In this document: in pieces, positions 7,349 to 16,431 of the stretch | Position numbering within the stretch: the first letter of the stretch is position 1 | Layout: every line of letters begins with the position of its first letter | Assembly: GCA_017538105.1 (NCBI GenBank) | Contig: JAFYJN010000099.1 | Coordinates: 24,016 to 88,015 of the forward strand | Direction: 5' to 3' | Source of the DNA: Prevotella sp. | Lineage (GTDB): Bacteria; Bacteroidota; Bacteroidia; Bacteroidales; Bacteroidaceae | DNA: 64,000 nucleotides | Translations under genes and position numbers: made by a program | Notes under the pieces: model-generated | What the model was told of the DNA's origin: nothing | What the model saw: only the letters and a program-made list of their open reading frames with translations | Databases searched by the model: none

Positions 7349-10249
7349 ATGCAGCAACGGGCATTTCTCTCACCTCTCACCCCTTACCCCTCACCTCTTA
7401 AAGGGGTAGGGGCTTTCCTCCTCTCCCTCCCTCCCAACCTCGTCGACTGCTTCCACGAGATAACGGGACTTCCCCGTGAGCGGTGGTTCTGCACCAACGA
7501 CCCCGTGGGTCATAAACTGGGCAGCGGCGGCGGTACGGCACATTTGCTGCTGGAGGCGCACAAAGCCATGGCTCCTGACATGGACTTCTATGGGTGGCTG
7601 GCTTCGGAAAAGCGTATTCTCCTCCATGCAGGGGGACAGGGAAGACGACTGCCCGCATACGCTCCGTCGGGGAAAATCCTCACGCCCATACCGGTGTTCC
7701 GATGGGAGAGGGGACAGCGACTGTCACAGAACCTGCTCGATATTCAGGTGCCGCTCTACCAGGAAATCATGGCAGCGGCTCCCGACTGTCTGCATACGAT
7801 GATTGTCAGCGGTGATGTGTTCATACGTACCACCGAACCGCTGCAACCCATACCCGAGGCAGATGTGGTGTGCTACGGACTGTGCCTCGGACCGGAGATA
7901 GCCAAGGACCACGGGGTGTTCGTGGCCGAGCGCACGACTCCGGACATGCTCAAATACATGATGCAGAAACCGTCGGTGGAGATACTGGACGCATTGCTCA
8001 AAGACCATACTTACCTTACCGACATAGGTATCTGGCTGCTCTCCGACAAAGCGGTGGAACGACTGATGCAAAAAGCATCGAAAGAGGGAACAGCACAGTA
8101 CTATGACCTTTATTCCGACTTCGGCAGGGCACTGGGTACACATCCGGAAATCAACGACCCGCTACTTGCCGACCTCTCGGTGGCCATACTGCCGCTGCCG
8201 GGGGGCGAGTTTTACCATTTTGGCACATCGCACGAACTGTTGTCGTCGATGCTCGACATTCAAAACCTCGAGTCAGACCAACGGTACATCATGCCCCGTG
8301 ATAGCCAACCTCTTCCGTCGGTGTTCGTACAGAACGCACAGGTGTGGATAGAAACCAAGGCTGAAAACCAAAACCTGTGGATTGAAAACAGCTGTGTGAG
8401 CGAGCAGTGGTCCATCGAAAGCAACCATATCATCACGGGGGTGCCGGAGAATGCATGGAAAATAGAATTGCGCCATGGACAATGCGTGGACATCGTGCCC
8501 ATAGGCGATAAGGCTTTCGCCGTGCGACCCTATGGTTACAATGACTTGTTCCGGGGCGACCTGAACGACCCTTCGACAGAGTTCATCGGACAGCCGTTCA
8601 TGCAATGGGCAGTGGAACGACGCATCGACATCAATGCCATCGAAGGAACCGATGACTTGCAACGGGCTCGTATCTTCCCCGTGGTTGAGACTCTCAACGA
8701 TGTGCAACTGGTACTGCGGTGGATGCTCAACGAACCCTATCAAGAAGGTGGACGGATGCTCTGGTACATGTCGCGACGCATCAGCGCGGAGGAGATAGCC
8801 GATGAAGCGAACCTGCTACGGCTTTGTGAACAGCGGAAGGAATATCGGCTTTTCAGCTGGCCTTTCTTGGCAAAGAACTACAAGCAAAGCGTGTTCTACC
8901 AAGTCGATCTCGAAGAGGCGGCTCATGAATTTGTGGAGGGGAACATCGCCTTGCCGCATCCTATCGACATCGAGACACCACTGCTCACACGCATCCACGA
9001 CGCAATGTTCCGAAGCGAGGTACTGCGCCAAAAGGGTGGTGATGGCTCCGAATACGACCGACAGGCGTTCAGCCTCCTTCGTGAGGGACTGACGGCGGCG
9101 GCCATGAGGGTGAAACAACATCCGCATATGATGGTGCCCGACGAACAAATGGTATGTGGACAATCGCCCGTGCGCATCGACTTAGCGGGGGGATGGACAG
9201 ACACGCCCCCCTATTGTCTCATGGAGGGTGGTGATGTCATCAATATCGCCATTGACCTCAATGGACAACAGCCCATACGGGCATACGTCAAATCATGCCA
9301 ACAGCATCAACTGGTGCTGCGAAGCATTGATCTGGGAGCGGAAGAAGTGGTGACAACATATGAACAATTGGCCGATTACCACCATGTGGGAAGCCCGTTC
9401 TCCATACCCAAGGCGGCATTGGCACTGGCGGGCTTCTTGCCGGAATTCAGTGATACATCCTACACTTCGCTCGATGAACAACTGCAGGCGTTTGGTGGTG
9501 GCATCGAGGTGACATTACACTCTGCCATTCCTGCAGGCAGTGGCATGGGCACGAGCAGCATACTGGCGGCCACGGTGCTTGGGGCACTCAACGACTTCTG
9601 CGGACTCTCTTGGGACAAATATGAACTGGGTATACGTACGTTGGTGCTCGAACAACTGCTCACCACGGGCGGCGGCTGGCAGGACCAATATGGTGGTCTT
9701 TTGCCAGGAGCGAAATGGTTGCACACAAATCCAGGCTTTGAACAGAATCCCGAGGTACAATGGCAGCCCGACACCCTGTTCACACAACCTGAATACAGCC
9801 CTTGTCATCTGCTCTACTATACGGGTATCACTCGCACGGCGAAAGACATCTTGGCGGAGATAGTCCGTCGGATGTTCCTCAACCAACATGATGAACTGAT
9901 GCTGCTCCGACAGATGAAACAACATGCGCGGGAGATGGCGGAGACCATACAACAATGCGACTTCCTGCAATTTGGACGACTCGTTAGAAAGACCTGGATG
10001 CAAAACCAGTCCATTGATAGAGGAACGAATCCTCCCGAGGTGCAAAAGATTACGGAACTAATTGATGACCTATGCCTAGGATACAAACTCCCGGGTGCCG
10101 GCGGTGGAGGTTTCCTCTACATGGTGGCCAAAGACCCTGACGCGGCGGCTCGCATCAAACAGATACTCACCACAAACCCACCCAATGCCAACGCCTGCTT
10201 CGTAGACATGACACTCTCCGACCAAGGCCTCCAAATAAACCGCTCATAG
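7349..10249 (+). CDS. fkp: Bifunctional L-fucokinase / GDP-L-fucose pyrophosphorylase
   Basis: 966 residues, slightly longer than the roughly 950 of Bacteroides Fkp. The N-terminal half is the guanylyltransferase that makes GDP-fucose from fucose-1-phosphate (LGSGGGTAHLL, LLHAGGQGRRLPAYAPSGK). The C-terminal half is a GHMP kinase (SPVRIDLAGGWTDTPP near 605 and the ATP loop IPAGSGMGTSSILAA near 727). The enzyme salvages L-fucose for surface glycans and capsule. Odd: residues about 8-23 (SPLTPYPSPLKGVGAF) are translated simple repeat DNA (7369-7411). From memory, Bacteroides Fkp starts with MQKLLSLPPNLV, so here MQ and LLSLPPNLV seem to be separated by an in-frame insertion. The 7349 ATG is therefore plausible, although a later start cannot be excluded. 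Confidence 0.95.
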   Translation: MQQRAFLSPLTPYPSPLKGVGAFLLSLPPNLVDCFHEITGLPRERWFCTNDPVGHKLGSGGGTAHLLLEAHKAMAPDMDFYGWLASEKRILLHAGGQGRRLPAYAPSGKILTPIPVFRWERGQRLSQNLLDIQVPLYQEIMAAAPDCLHTMIVSGDVFIRTTEPLQPIPEADVVCYGLCLGPEIAKDHGVFVAERTTPDMLKYMMQKPSVEILDALLKDHTYLTDIGIWLLSDKAVERLMQKASKEGTAQYYDLYSDFGRALGTHPEINDPLLADLSVAILPLPGGEFYHFGTSHELLSSMLDIQNLESDQRYIMPRDSQPLPSVFVQNAQVWIETKAENQNLWIENSCVSEQWSIESNHIITGVPENAWKIELRHGQCVDIVPIGDKAFAVRPYGYNDLFRGDLNDPSTEFIGQPFMQWAVERRIDINAIEGTDDLQRARIFPVVETLNDVQLVLRWMLNEPYQEGGRMLWYMSRRISAEEIADEANLLRLCEQRKEYRLFSWPFLAKNYKQSVFYQVDLEEAAHEFVEGNIALPHPIDIETPLLTRIHDAMFRSEVLRQKGGDGSEYDRQAFSLLREGLTAAAMRVKQHPHMMVPDEQMVCGQSPVRIDLAGGWTDTPPYCLMEGGDVINIAIDLNGQQPIRAYVKSCQQHQLVLRSIDLGAEEVVTTYEQLADYHHVGSPFSIPKAALALAGFLPEFSDTSYTSLDEQLQAFGGGIEVTLHSAIPAGSGMGTSSILAATVLGALNDFCGLSWDKYELGIRTLVLEQLLTTGGGWQDQYGGLLPGAKWLHTNPGFEQNPEVQWQPDTLFTQPEYSPCHLLYYTGITRTAKDILAEIVRRMFLNQHDELMLLRQMKQHAREMAETIQQCDFLQFGRLVRKTWMQNQSIDRGTNPPEVQKITELIDDLCLGYKLPGAGGGGFLYMVAKDPDAAARIKQILTTNPPNANACFVDMTLSDQGLQINRS
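7369..7411. repeat. Family B/E simple repeat inside the fkp reading frame
   Basis: CTCACCTCTCACCCCTTACCC-type units followed by a CCCCT/AGGGG inverted pair, read through in frame by fkp. The same CTCACCTCTTACCCCTC words occur in non-coding DNA at 11233, 34051, 34132, 35850 and 38866. Confidence 0.8.
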
Positions 10250-10257
10250 AATCCTCT

Positions 10258-10289
10258 ATCTTGCCCCTTGTCCCCTGCTCCTTGTCCCC
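10258..10289. repeat. Family G simple repeat (CTTGCCCCTTGTCCCC)
   Basis: Repeats of CTTGCCCC/CTTGTCCCC fill the gap between fkp and the GSCFA gene. The same words encode part of the CarA-CarB linker at 42650-42712. Confidence 0.7.
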
Positions 10290-10298
10290 TTAAAAACA

Positions 10299-11234
10299 AT
10301 GAAATTCTCCACTACAGTCAACATTCCAGCCCCGTCATTCTCCATACAACCTATGGAGGAGATGCTTTTCGTGGGTTCTTGTTTCGCTGATGGCATAGGG
10401 CGGCGTTTCGAAGAGGAGAAATTCAAGGTTACCGTGAACCCCTTCGGCACGATGTACAATCCTGCAAGTGTGCTTCATACGCTCCAACGGCTGGATACCA
10501 TCCCGCGCATCGTCTTCCTTACCCTCGGCACCAACCATGTGTATATTCTCAAGGAAACGGGTGAGATAGTCGACAACTGCCAGAAACGACCGGCACGACT
10601 CTTTGAGGAAAGGGAACTGTCTGTGGACGAATGTGCCGATTACCTCTTACAATGTGTCGCGACGCTCCAAGCAAAACGTCCCGATGTGCAGGTGGTCTTC
10701 ACCGTCAGTCCCATTCGCTACGCCAAATATGGTTTCCATGGTAGCCAACTGTCAAAAGCCACTCTCCTCCTCGCCATTGATAAAATACTCCAACAGGACA
10801 TCAATACCTCAAAAACGACACCAGAGACTATTGTCCAAACTCCCAAACTCCCAAGCTCCCAAACCAATACCTCTAAAACGACACCAGAGACTATTGTCCA
10901 AACTCCCAAACTCCCAAACTCCCAGACTCCTCTTTCTTACTTTCCCGCTTACGAGATAGTGCTCGATGAACTGCGCGATTACCGCTTCTATTCGCCCGAC
11001 ATGCTCCATCCTTCGTCACAGACGGTGGAATATATCTTTGAACGGCTCACCGAATTTTATCTCTCTCCTGAGGCGCGTCATTTCATAGAGGAATGGCATC
11101 CCATAAAAGAGGCCCTGGCACATCGTCCCATCCACCCGGAATCGGACGAATACCAACAGTTCCTTGCCAAAACAAAAGAAAAAATCCAGCAACTCACCCT
11201 CAAATACCCCGGGTTATCAGTTGCATCGCCATAA
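10299..11234 (+). CDS. GSCFA domain protein
   Basis: A 311-residue member of the GSCFA family, named for the motif seen here as FVGSCFADGIGRRF near residues 24-37. The family is SGNH-hydrolase-like, with the Ser of GSCFA as candidate nucleophile; its substrate is unknown. Between residues about 169 and 209 there are two copies of a 21-residue unit that starts NTSKTTPETIVQ. It is encoded by a 63-bp tandem duplication carrying the AAACTCCCAAACTCCC simple repeat, and it is not expected in the family. Downstream, the conserved block SYFPAYEIVLDELRDYRFY resumes. It lies between fkp and murF-alr on the same strand. Confidence 0.85.
   Translation: MKFSTTVNIPAPSFSIQPMEEMLFVGSCFADGIGRRFEEEKFKVTVNPFGTMYNPASVLHTLQRLDTIPRIVFLTLGTNHVYILKETGEIVDNCQKRPARLFEERELSVDECADYLLQCVATLQAKRPDVQVVFTVSPIRYAKYGFHGSQLSKATLLLAIDKILQQDINTSKTTPETIVQTPKLPSSQTNTSKTTPETIVQTPKLPNSQTPLSYFPAYEIVLDELRDYRFYSPDMLHPSSQTVEYIFERLTEFYLSPEARHFIEEWHPIKEALAHRPIHPESDEYQQFLAKTKEKIQQLTLKYPGLSVASP
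10803..10928. repeat. 63-bp tandem duplication in frame in the GSCFA gene (family H)
   Basis: Unit one starts at 10803 and unit two at 10866, so the period is 63 bp (21 codons). The two copies differ at only a few bases. Each ends in AACTCCCAAACTCCC words, a further gene-border type of simple sequence. Confidence 0.85.
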
Positions 11235-11263
11235 CCCTTAACTTCTCACCCCTCACCTCTTAA
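11233..11263. repeat. Family B simple repeat (CTCACCCCTCACCTCTTAA)
   Basis: It fills the 43-base gap between the GSCFA stop and the murF-alr ATG, and it is the same word set as inside fkp. Confidence 0.65.
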
Positions 11264-11277
11264 CACTCAACCATAAT

Positions 11278-13749
11278 ATGACATACTCAATCGAAAAGAT
11301 TACAACACTCATCGGAGCACATCGTTATGGCTCCGCCGATGCGAACATAGGATGGATGCTCACTGACAGCCGCTCACTCTGCTTCCCGGAGGAGACGCTG
11401 TTTTTCGCACTCAAGTCGGAACGCAACGACGGCATGCGGTATATCCCCGACCTTTACCACCGGGGGGTGCGCAATTTCGTGGTGACAACGTTGCCTGACA
11501 ATGTTGACAATCTATATCCCAACGCCAACTTCCTCAAAGTGGCCGATACGCTCGTCGCACTGCAACGACTGGCGGAACGTCACCGCGAGGCATTTTCCAT
11601 TCCCGTCGTGGGCATCACGGGAAGCAATGGAAAGACCATCGTCAAGGAATGGCTCTACCAACTGCTGTCACCGGAAAGGGTGGTCACACGCTCGCCGCGT
11701 AGCTATAACTCGCAGGTTGGTGTGCCTCTGTCGGTGTGGCTGCTCGACAAACGCTCTGAAGTGGGTCTTTTCGAGGCGGGCATCAGCCAGAAAGGTGAGA
11801 TGGGACGGCTGCGCAGCATCATCCAGCCTACCATTGGCGTGCTCACCTCGTTGGGCTCAGCGCATCAGGAGAACTTCACGTCGCTCGAAGAGAAATGTCG
11901 GGAAAAATGTCGACTGTTCCATGATACGAAGGCTTTGGTATTTTGTGCCGACGATGACACGGCACGCAAAACCATCGACGAGGCGCATTATCCGGGCGAG
12001 CGAGTCGACTGGTCAATGGTCAACCCCAAAGCGGCGCTATTCATCAAGGACGTGAAGAAAGCGGAAGACCATACCGACGTGGAATATGTGTTCCGGGGAG
12101 AAAAAGGACAATACCGTCTGCCGTTCATCGACGAGGCATCGGTCGTCAACTCCATCACGTGCGTGGCGGTGGCACGACTGTTAGGTCTGACGGCACAACA
12201 ACTGGAGGAAAAGATGCCGACACTCGAACAAGTGGCCATGCGCTTGGAGGTAAAGGTGGGACGAGATGGGTGTACACTCATCAACGACTCCTACAACTCC
12301 GATATCAATTCTCTCGATATTGCGCTCGACTTCATGAACCGACGTCCCGACCACAAAGGACGTAAACACACGCTCATCCTCAGCGACATATTCCAAAGCG
12401 GACTGCCGGATGACCAATTGTATCAAGAGGTGGCGTCGCAACTGGAAAAACGGGCGGTGGACAAACTCATTGGCATTGGAAAGGCAATCTCCGCACAGAA
12501 ACAATTGTTCCATGTGAAAGAACAGCATTTCTTCCCTGACACCAACGAGTTCATTGCCAGCAACATCTTCGAAACGCTACACGATGAGGTGATTCTCATC
12601 AAGGGAGCACGACTTTTCAACTTCGACCAACTCACCGACCTGTTGGTGGAAAAGGTACACGAGACAACGCTCGAGGTGAACCTCAATGCGCTGGTCGACA
12701 ACGTGAACCACTTCCGATCGATGATGCGTCCCGGAACGAAGATGACGTGTATGATCAAGGCCGACGGTTATGGCTCGGGAGCGGTAGAGATAGCAAAGAC
12801 GTTGCAGGAACACCGCGTGGAATACATGGCGGTGGCGGTGGCCGACGAGGGGGTGACGCTGCGACGCAACGGGGTGACGTCGAACATCATGGTCATGAAC
12901 CCGGAGATGACGTCGTTCAAGACGCTCTTCGACTTCGAACTGGAACCGGAGGTGTATAACTTCCGTCTGCTTGACGCGCTCATACGGGCGGCTCAGAAAG
13001 AGGGTATCACCGACTATCCTGTTCATGTGAAGATAGACACGGGTATGCACCGGTTGGGATTCGACATCAACGACATGCCGTTGCTCATACAACGGCTCCA
13101 CCAACAGAATGCCATCATACCGAAATCAATATTCTCACATTTTGTGGGATCGGACAGCGACGATTTCGACCGATTCTCCGCCATACAGTTCAACCGTTTC
13201 GAAAAGGCGGCCAACATGCTACAAGCGGCGTTCCCACATCATATACTCCGACATATCTGCAACAGCGCGGGTATCGAACACTTCCCGGAACGTCAGCTCG
13301 ACATGTGCCGCTTGGGACTGGGACTCTACGGCATCAGTAGCCGCGACAACCACATCATCCACAATGTGGCGACGTTGAAGACGACCATCCTGCAAATCAG
13401 GAATGTGCCCAAAGAAGATACGGTGGGTTACAGTCGCAAGGGGGTACTCCAACGCGACAGCAGGATAGCGGCTATACCTATCGGTTATGCCGATGGACTG
13501 GACCGACACCTCGGACGGGGTAGGGGATACTGTCTCGTTAACGGCAAACCGGCACCCTACGTGGGAAACATCTGCATGGATGTGACAATGATTGATGTCA
13601 CGGACATTCCTTGTCAGGAGGGTGACAGCGTGGAAATCTTCGGCGACAACCTCCCGCCGACGACATTGGCAGAGTGGCTCGATACCATACCCTACGAAAT
13701 TCTCACCTCGGTAAGCAACCGTGTGAAACGGGTGTATTACCAAGATTGA
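11278..13749 (+). CDS. murF-alr: Bifunctional UDP-MurNAc-tripeptide:D-Ala-D-Ala ligase / alanine racemase
   Basis: 823 residues with two peptidoglycan enzymes in one chain, a fusion known from Bacteroidota. Residues 1 to about 450 are MurF, with the ATP loop GITGSNGKT at 112-120; it adds D-Ala-D-Ala to the UDP-MurNAc precursor. Residues about 455 to 823 are a PLP-dependent alanine racemase: the PLP lysine is K494 in MIKADGYGSG, and the second catalytic base is Y718 in GYSRKG. Together they supply D-alanine and use it. The gene is followed by a clear terminator at 13783-13810, so it ends the transcription unit. Confidence 0.95.
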   Translation: MTYSIEKITTLIGAHRYGSADANIGWMLTDSRSLCFPEETLFFALKSERNDGMRYIPDLYHRGVRNFVVTTLPDNVDNLYPNANFLKVADTLVALQRLAERHREAFSIPVVGITGSNGKTIVKEWLYQLLSPERVVTRSPRSYNSQVGVPLSVWLLDKRSEVGLFEAGISQKGEMGRLRSIIQPTIGVLTSLGSAHQENFTSLEEKCREKCRLFHDTKALVFCADDDTARKTIDEAHYPGERVDWSMVNPKAALFIKDVKKAEDHTDVEYVFRGEKGQYRLPFIDEASVVNSITCVAVARLLGLTAQQLEEKMPTLEQVAMRLEVKVGRDGCTLINDSYNSDINSLDIALDFMNRRPDHKGRKHTLILSDIFQSGLPDDQLYQEVASQLEKRAVDKLIGIGKAISAQKQLFHVKEQHFFPDTNEFIASNIFETLHDEVILIKGARLFNFDQLTDLLVEKVHETTLEVNLNALVDNVNHFRSMMRPGTKMTCMIKADGYGSGAVEIAKTLQEHRVEYMAVAVADEGVTLRRNGVTSNIMVMNPEMTSFKTLFDFELEPEVYNFRLLDALIRAAQKEGITDYPVHVKIDTGMHRLGFDINDMPLLIQRLHQQNAIIPKSIFSHFVGSDSDDFDRFSAIQFNRFEKAANMLQAAFPHHILRHICNSAGIEHFPERQLDMCRLGLGLYGISSRDNHIIHNVATLKTTILQIRNVPKEDTVGYSRKGVLQRDSRIAAIPIGYADGLDRHLGRGRGYCLVNGKPAPYVGNICMDVTMIDVTDIPCQEGDSVEIFGDNLPPTTLAEWLDTIPYEILTSVSNRVKRVYYQD

Positions 13750-13782
13750 ACATCATTGAACGCATTTGAAACATAATTGACA

Positions 13783-13810
13783 AAAAAAGCGCGAGTAATT
13801 GCGCTTTTTT
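13783..13810. terminator. Intrinsic terminator after murF-alr
   Basis: AAAAAAGCGC (13783-13792), loop GAGTAATT, then GCGCTTTTTT (13801-13810). It is a perfect 10-bp stem ending in a T run. Confidence 0.9.
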
Positions 13811-13823
13811 CGTCATGATTCAT

Positions 13824-13831
13824 TAACTTTG
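13824..13831 (+). promoter_or_regulatory. -7 promoter element for the MFS gene
   Basis: TAACTTTG fits TAnnTTTG. It lies just after the murF-alr terminator and about 97 bases before the MFS ATG, leaving a leader of roughly 90 nt. Confidence 0.6.
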
Positions 13832-13927
13832 CACCAAATTGTGAGGTTTTAACCCGTTTTCAAGGGCCGTACAAACTACTCCCATACGACAAAAACAATA
13901 TCATAAATACTATCAAACGAACAAGAA

Positions 13928-15526
13928 ATGAGTCCTGTAAAAACAACAAAAATGACCAACTATCGTTGGATTATCTGCTCAATGTTGTTCTTCGCGACAA
14001 CGGTCAACTATATGGACCGACAGGTGCTTTCCCTGACGTGGAAGGACTTTATCGCTCCTGAGTTCCACTGGACAGATGACGACTACGGCACTATCACCTC
14101 GGCTTTCTCCATCCTCTATGCCGTGTTCTGTCTCTTCGCAGGAAAATTCATCGACTGGATGGGCACGAAGAAAGGTTATCTGTGGGCTATCTTCGTATGG
14201 TCTGTGGGTGCATGTATGCACGCTGCCTGCGGATGGGCAACCTTGCAGATAAAGGGTTTCGACTCCATTGCTGCTCTCAAAGCCGTGGAGGCTGGGTCGA
14301 TGACGGCACTGAGCATAGCCTCCGTTAGCGTTTGGCTCTTCCTATTCTGTCGCGCCGTCCTCGCCCTCGGTGAGAGCGGTAACTTCCCGGCGGCCATCAA
14401 GGTGACGGCGGAATATTTCCCGAAGAAAGACCGTGCTTTCGCTACGTCGATTTTCAATGCGGGAGCTTCGGTGGGTGCCCTGGTGGCTCCTCTCAGCATA
14501 CCGCCTCTGGCAGAGGCCTTTGGATGGGAGATGGCGTTTATCATCATTGGTGGATTGGGATTCATTTGGATGGCGCTCTGGGTATTTGTCTATGACAAAC
14601 CGAACAAGAGCAAGCATGTGAATGCGGCGGAACTGACCTATATAAATCAGGATGAAATTGAGGATCATGTTAAAAATACAGAAGATGTAGAAAACGAAAA
14701 GTCACCTATCAAATTGCTACCTTATTCATGGGTATTTTTTTCTATTGGAATTGTTTTTATAATTTTAGCGTTACTCCAAAAAGAAATTACCCCCCTATTA
14801 CTACGATTGTTTATAGGAGTAATCTTCTTGAATGTTCCTTTTTATCATTATTATAAGTTACGTCAGACGTGGTCGTTCTTTGTGGGTAAGTTTATGACCG
14901 ACGGTGTATGGTGGTTTTACCTCTTCTGGGCACCGGCGTATTTCTCCGACCAGTTCGGGTATAAGTCGAGCTCGGTTATGGGACAACTGCTCATCTTCAC
15001 CCTTTATGCCATTGTGACCATCATATCCATCTTCGGTGGATACCTGCCAAAACTATTCGTGGAGAAGCGAGGCATGAACCCATATGCGGGACGTATGTTG
15101 GCGATGCTCATATTCGCCTTCTTCCCGTTGTTTGCACTCTTCGCACAGCCGCTGGCCATGTGGGACAATTCACCCATCGACCCGGCGTGGTGGCCGGCCA
15201 TCATCATCGGTCTGGCGGGTGCAGGACACCAGGCTTGGTCGGCAAACATCTTTTCTACCGTAGGCGATATGTTCCCAAAGTCCACTATTGCTACTGTTAC
15301 GGGCATCGGTGCCATGGCTGGTGGATTGGGCTCCATGCTCATCAACAAAGGTTCGGGTAAGCTCTTTACCTATGCTGAGGGACTAGGTTCGTCATTCACT
15401 TTCTTGGGATATGAGGGCAAACCGGCGGCATACATGATTGTGTTCTGCTTCTGTGCCGTGGCTTACCTCATTGGATGGGTCATCATGAAAACTCTCGTGC
15501 CGAAGTACAAACCGGTAGTGCCTTGA
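13928..15526 (+). CDS. MFS transporter, hexuronate/sugar-acid (ACS) type
   Basis: A 532-residue major facilitator similar to ExuT-like anion:cation symporters, which import sugar acids such as glucuronate or galacturonate; the actual substrate is not proven. Helix 1 has the hallmark NYMDRQVLS. The loop between helices 2 and 3 has DWMGTKKG. Longer than the roughly 430-480 usual in the family. The extra length includes residues about 238-313, encoded by strikingly AT-rich DNA (14640-14868). That segment holds a charged stretch and two hydrophobic segments (SWVFFSIGIVFIILALL and LLLRLFIGVIFLNV) in what is normally the cytoplasmic middle loop. The family sequence resumes at RQTWSFFVGKFMTDGVWWFYLFWAP. 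Confidence 0.85.
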   Translation: MSPVKTTKMTNYRWIICSMLFFATTVNYMDRQVLSLTWKDFIAPEFHWTDDDYGTITSAFSILYAVFCLFAGKFIDWMGTKKGYLWAIFVWSVGACMHAACGWATLQIKGFDSIAALKAVEAGSMTALSIASVSVWLFLFCRAVLALGESGNFPAAIKVTAEYFPKKDRAFATSIFNAGASVGALVAPLSIPPLAEAFGWEMAFIIIGGLGFIWMALWVFVYDKPNKSKHVNAAELTYINQDEIEDHVKNTEDVENEKSPIKLLPYSWVFFSIGIVFIILALLQKEITPLLLRLFIGVIFLNVPFYHYYKLRQTWSFFVGKFMTDGVWWFYLFWAPAYFSDQFGYKSSSVMGQLLIFTLYAIVTIISIFGGYLPKLFVEKRGMNPYAGRMLAMLIFAFFPLFALFAQPLAMWDNSPIDPAWWPAIIIGLAGAGHQAWSANIFSTVGDMFPKSTIATVTGIGAMAGGLGSMLINKGSGKLFTYAEGLGSSFTFLGYEGKPAAYMIVFCFCAVAYLIGWVIMKTLVPKYKPVVP

Positions 15527-15529
15527 TGA

Positions 15530-15632
15530 AAGGTAAAAGGGTAAAAAGGTAAAAGGGTAAAAAGGTAAAAGGGTAAAAAGGTAAAAAAGTAAAAAGGTAA
15601 AAAGGTAAAAAAGTAAAAAGGTAAAAAGGTAA
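15530..15632. repeat. Tandem simple repeat, family D (AAAGGTAAAAGGGT)
   Basis: AAAGGTAAAAGGGTA units of about 7-14 bp directly after the MFS stop. The reverse complement (ACCCTTTTACCTTTT) fills 62440-62497, right before another gene. Confidence 0.9.
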
Positions 15633-15653
15633 TCCCTTCCTAATGAAAGAAAA

Positions 15654-15688
15654 GCGGTCCGCAAAAGCACCAAGCTTTTGCGGACCGC
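15654..15688. terminator. Bidirectional intrinsic terminator
   Basis: GCGGTCCGCAAAAGC (15654-15668), loop ACCAA, then GCTTTTGCGGACCGC (15674-15688). It is a perfect 15-bp stem flanked by A and T runs, between the convergent MFS and lipoprotein genes. Confidence 0.92.
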
Positions 15689-15691
15689 ATT

Positions 15692-15747
15692 TTCTAATCA
15701 TTTAATCTTTTAATTTTCTAATCTTTTAATTTTTCTAATCTTTCTCA
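15692..15747. repeat. Family C AT-rich repeat
   Basis: TCTAATCATTTAATCTTTTAATTTTCTAATC units abut the end of the lipoprotein gene on the minus strand. Confidence 0.7.
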
Positions 15748-16317
15748 TCCCTTGGGTTCTGAACCGTACTTGCCGGGATTGGTATTTTCTTCAGTAATCT
15801 TGATGGTGTTGCCGTCATCCACGTCCACACCTAGAAGCATAGAATATGCGTTCTCCTTGTCACCAAAGGTACTGATCATCTGTGCTTTTGTCTTGGGGTT
15901 GCCATTGAGTGGGTTGCTGCACATGATGTCTCTTGTCTTAATCACAGCGCCATTGGCGTCTCTGGTGGTCACCTTGCAACTGAGAACGAACGAGGGCGAA
16001 TAAGTCTTGTCTTCCAATTTCGAAGCGTCCTTCAACTCAACAGTGATGCTGACATTCATCATCGTCTGTTCTTTGCCAACGAACTTACCACTGTTGGGAA
16101 GGTCATTGCTGTCCTCGATTTCCCACTTGAGAATAGTCATCGTGGTGCCCCAACCAGCAGACTGCCAATTAAACTTCAGTGCATCCTTGGCATCGGCATT
16201 CATAGAGGCTTTAAATTCAAAATCAGTACGTGCTTCACCCTCTGCGGGGTCGTCGTCGCACGCGCTGAAACTAAGCAGTGCTCCTACAAGAAGCATGAAA
16301 GGAAAAATCTTTTTCAT
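15745..16317 (-). CDS. Predicted lipoprotein, function unknown
   Basis: 190 residues starting MKKIFPFMLLVGALLSFSACDDDP: a type II signal peptide with a lipobox ending at the Cys of SFSAC, followed by an acidic DDD stretch that in Bacteroidota often marks export to the outer surface. The mature part is beta-rich (ILKWEIEDSNDLP, MMNVSITVELKD) and may be a small Ig-like or lipocalin-like domain, but I do not recognise a family. The N-terminus is very like that of the lipoprotein at 17270 on the other side of the nitroreductase. Confidence 0.75.
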   Translation of the reverse strand: MKKIFPFMLLVGALLSFSACDDDPAEGEARTDFEFKASMNADAKDALKFNWQSAGWGTTMTILKWEIEDSNDLPNSGKFVGKEQTMMNVSITVELKDASKLEDKTYSPSFVLSCKVTTRDANGAVIKTRDIMCSNPLNGNPKTKAQMISTFGDKENAYSMLLGVDVDDGNTIKITEENTNPGKYGSEPKG

Positions 16318-16360
16318 TGTTTTGTTTTTTAGGTGATTGAATAAGTATGGATAGCTAAAA

Positions 16361-16431
16361 ATTTTTTATTTTTCTAATCTTATAATTTTATAATCTTTTA
16401 ATCTTTTAATTTTCTAATCTTTTAATCTTCC
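16361..16431. repeat. Family C AT-rich repeat reaching into the nitroreductase C-terminus
   Basis: Units of TAATCTTTTAATTTTCTAATC run up to and into the last codons (LED, stop) of the nitroreductase gene, 16422-16430. Confidence 0.7.
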
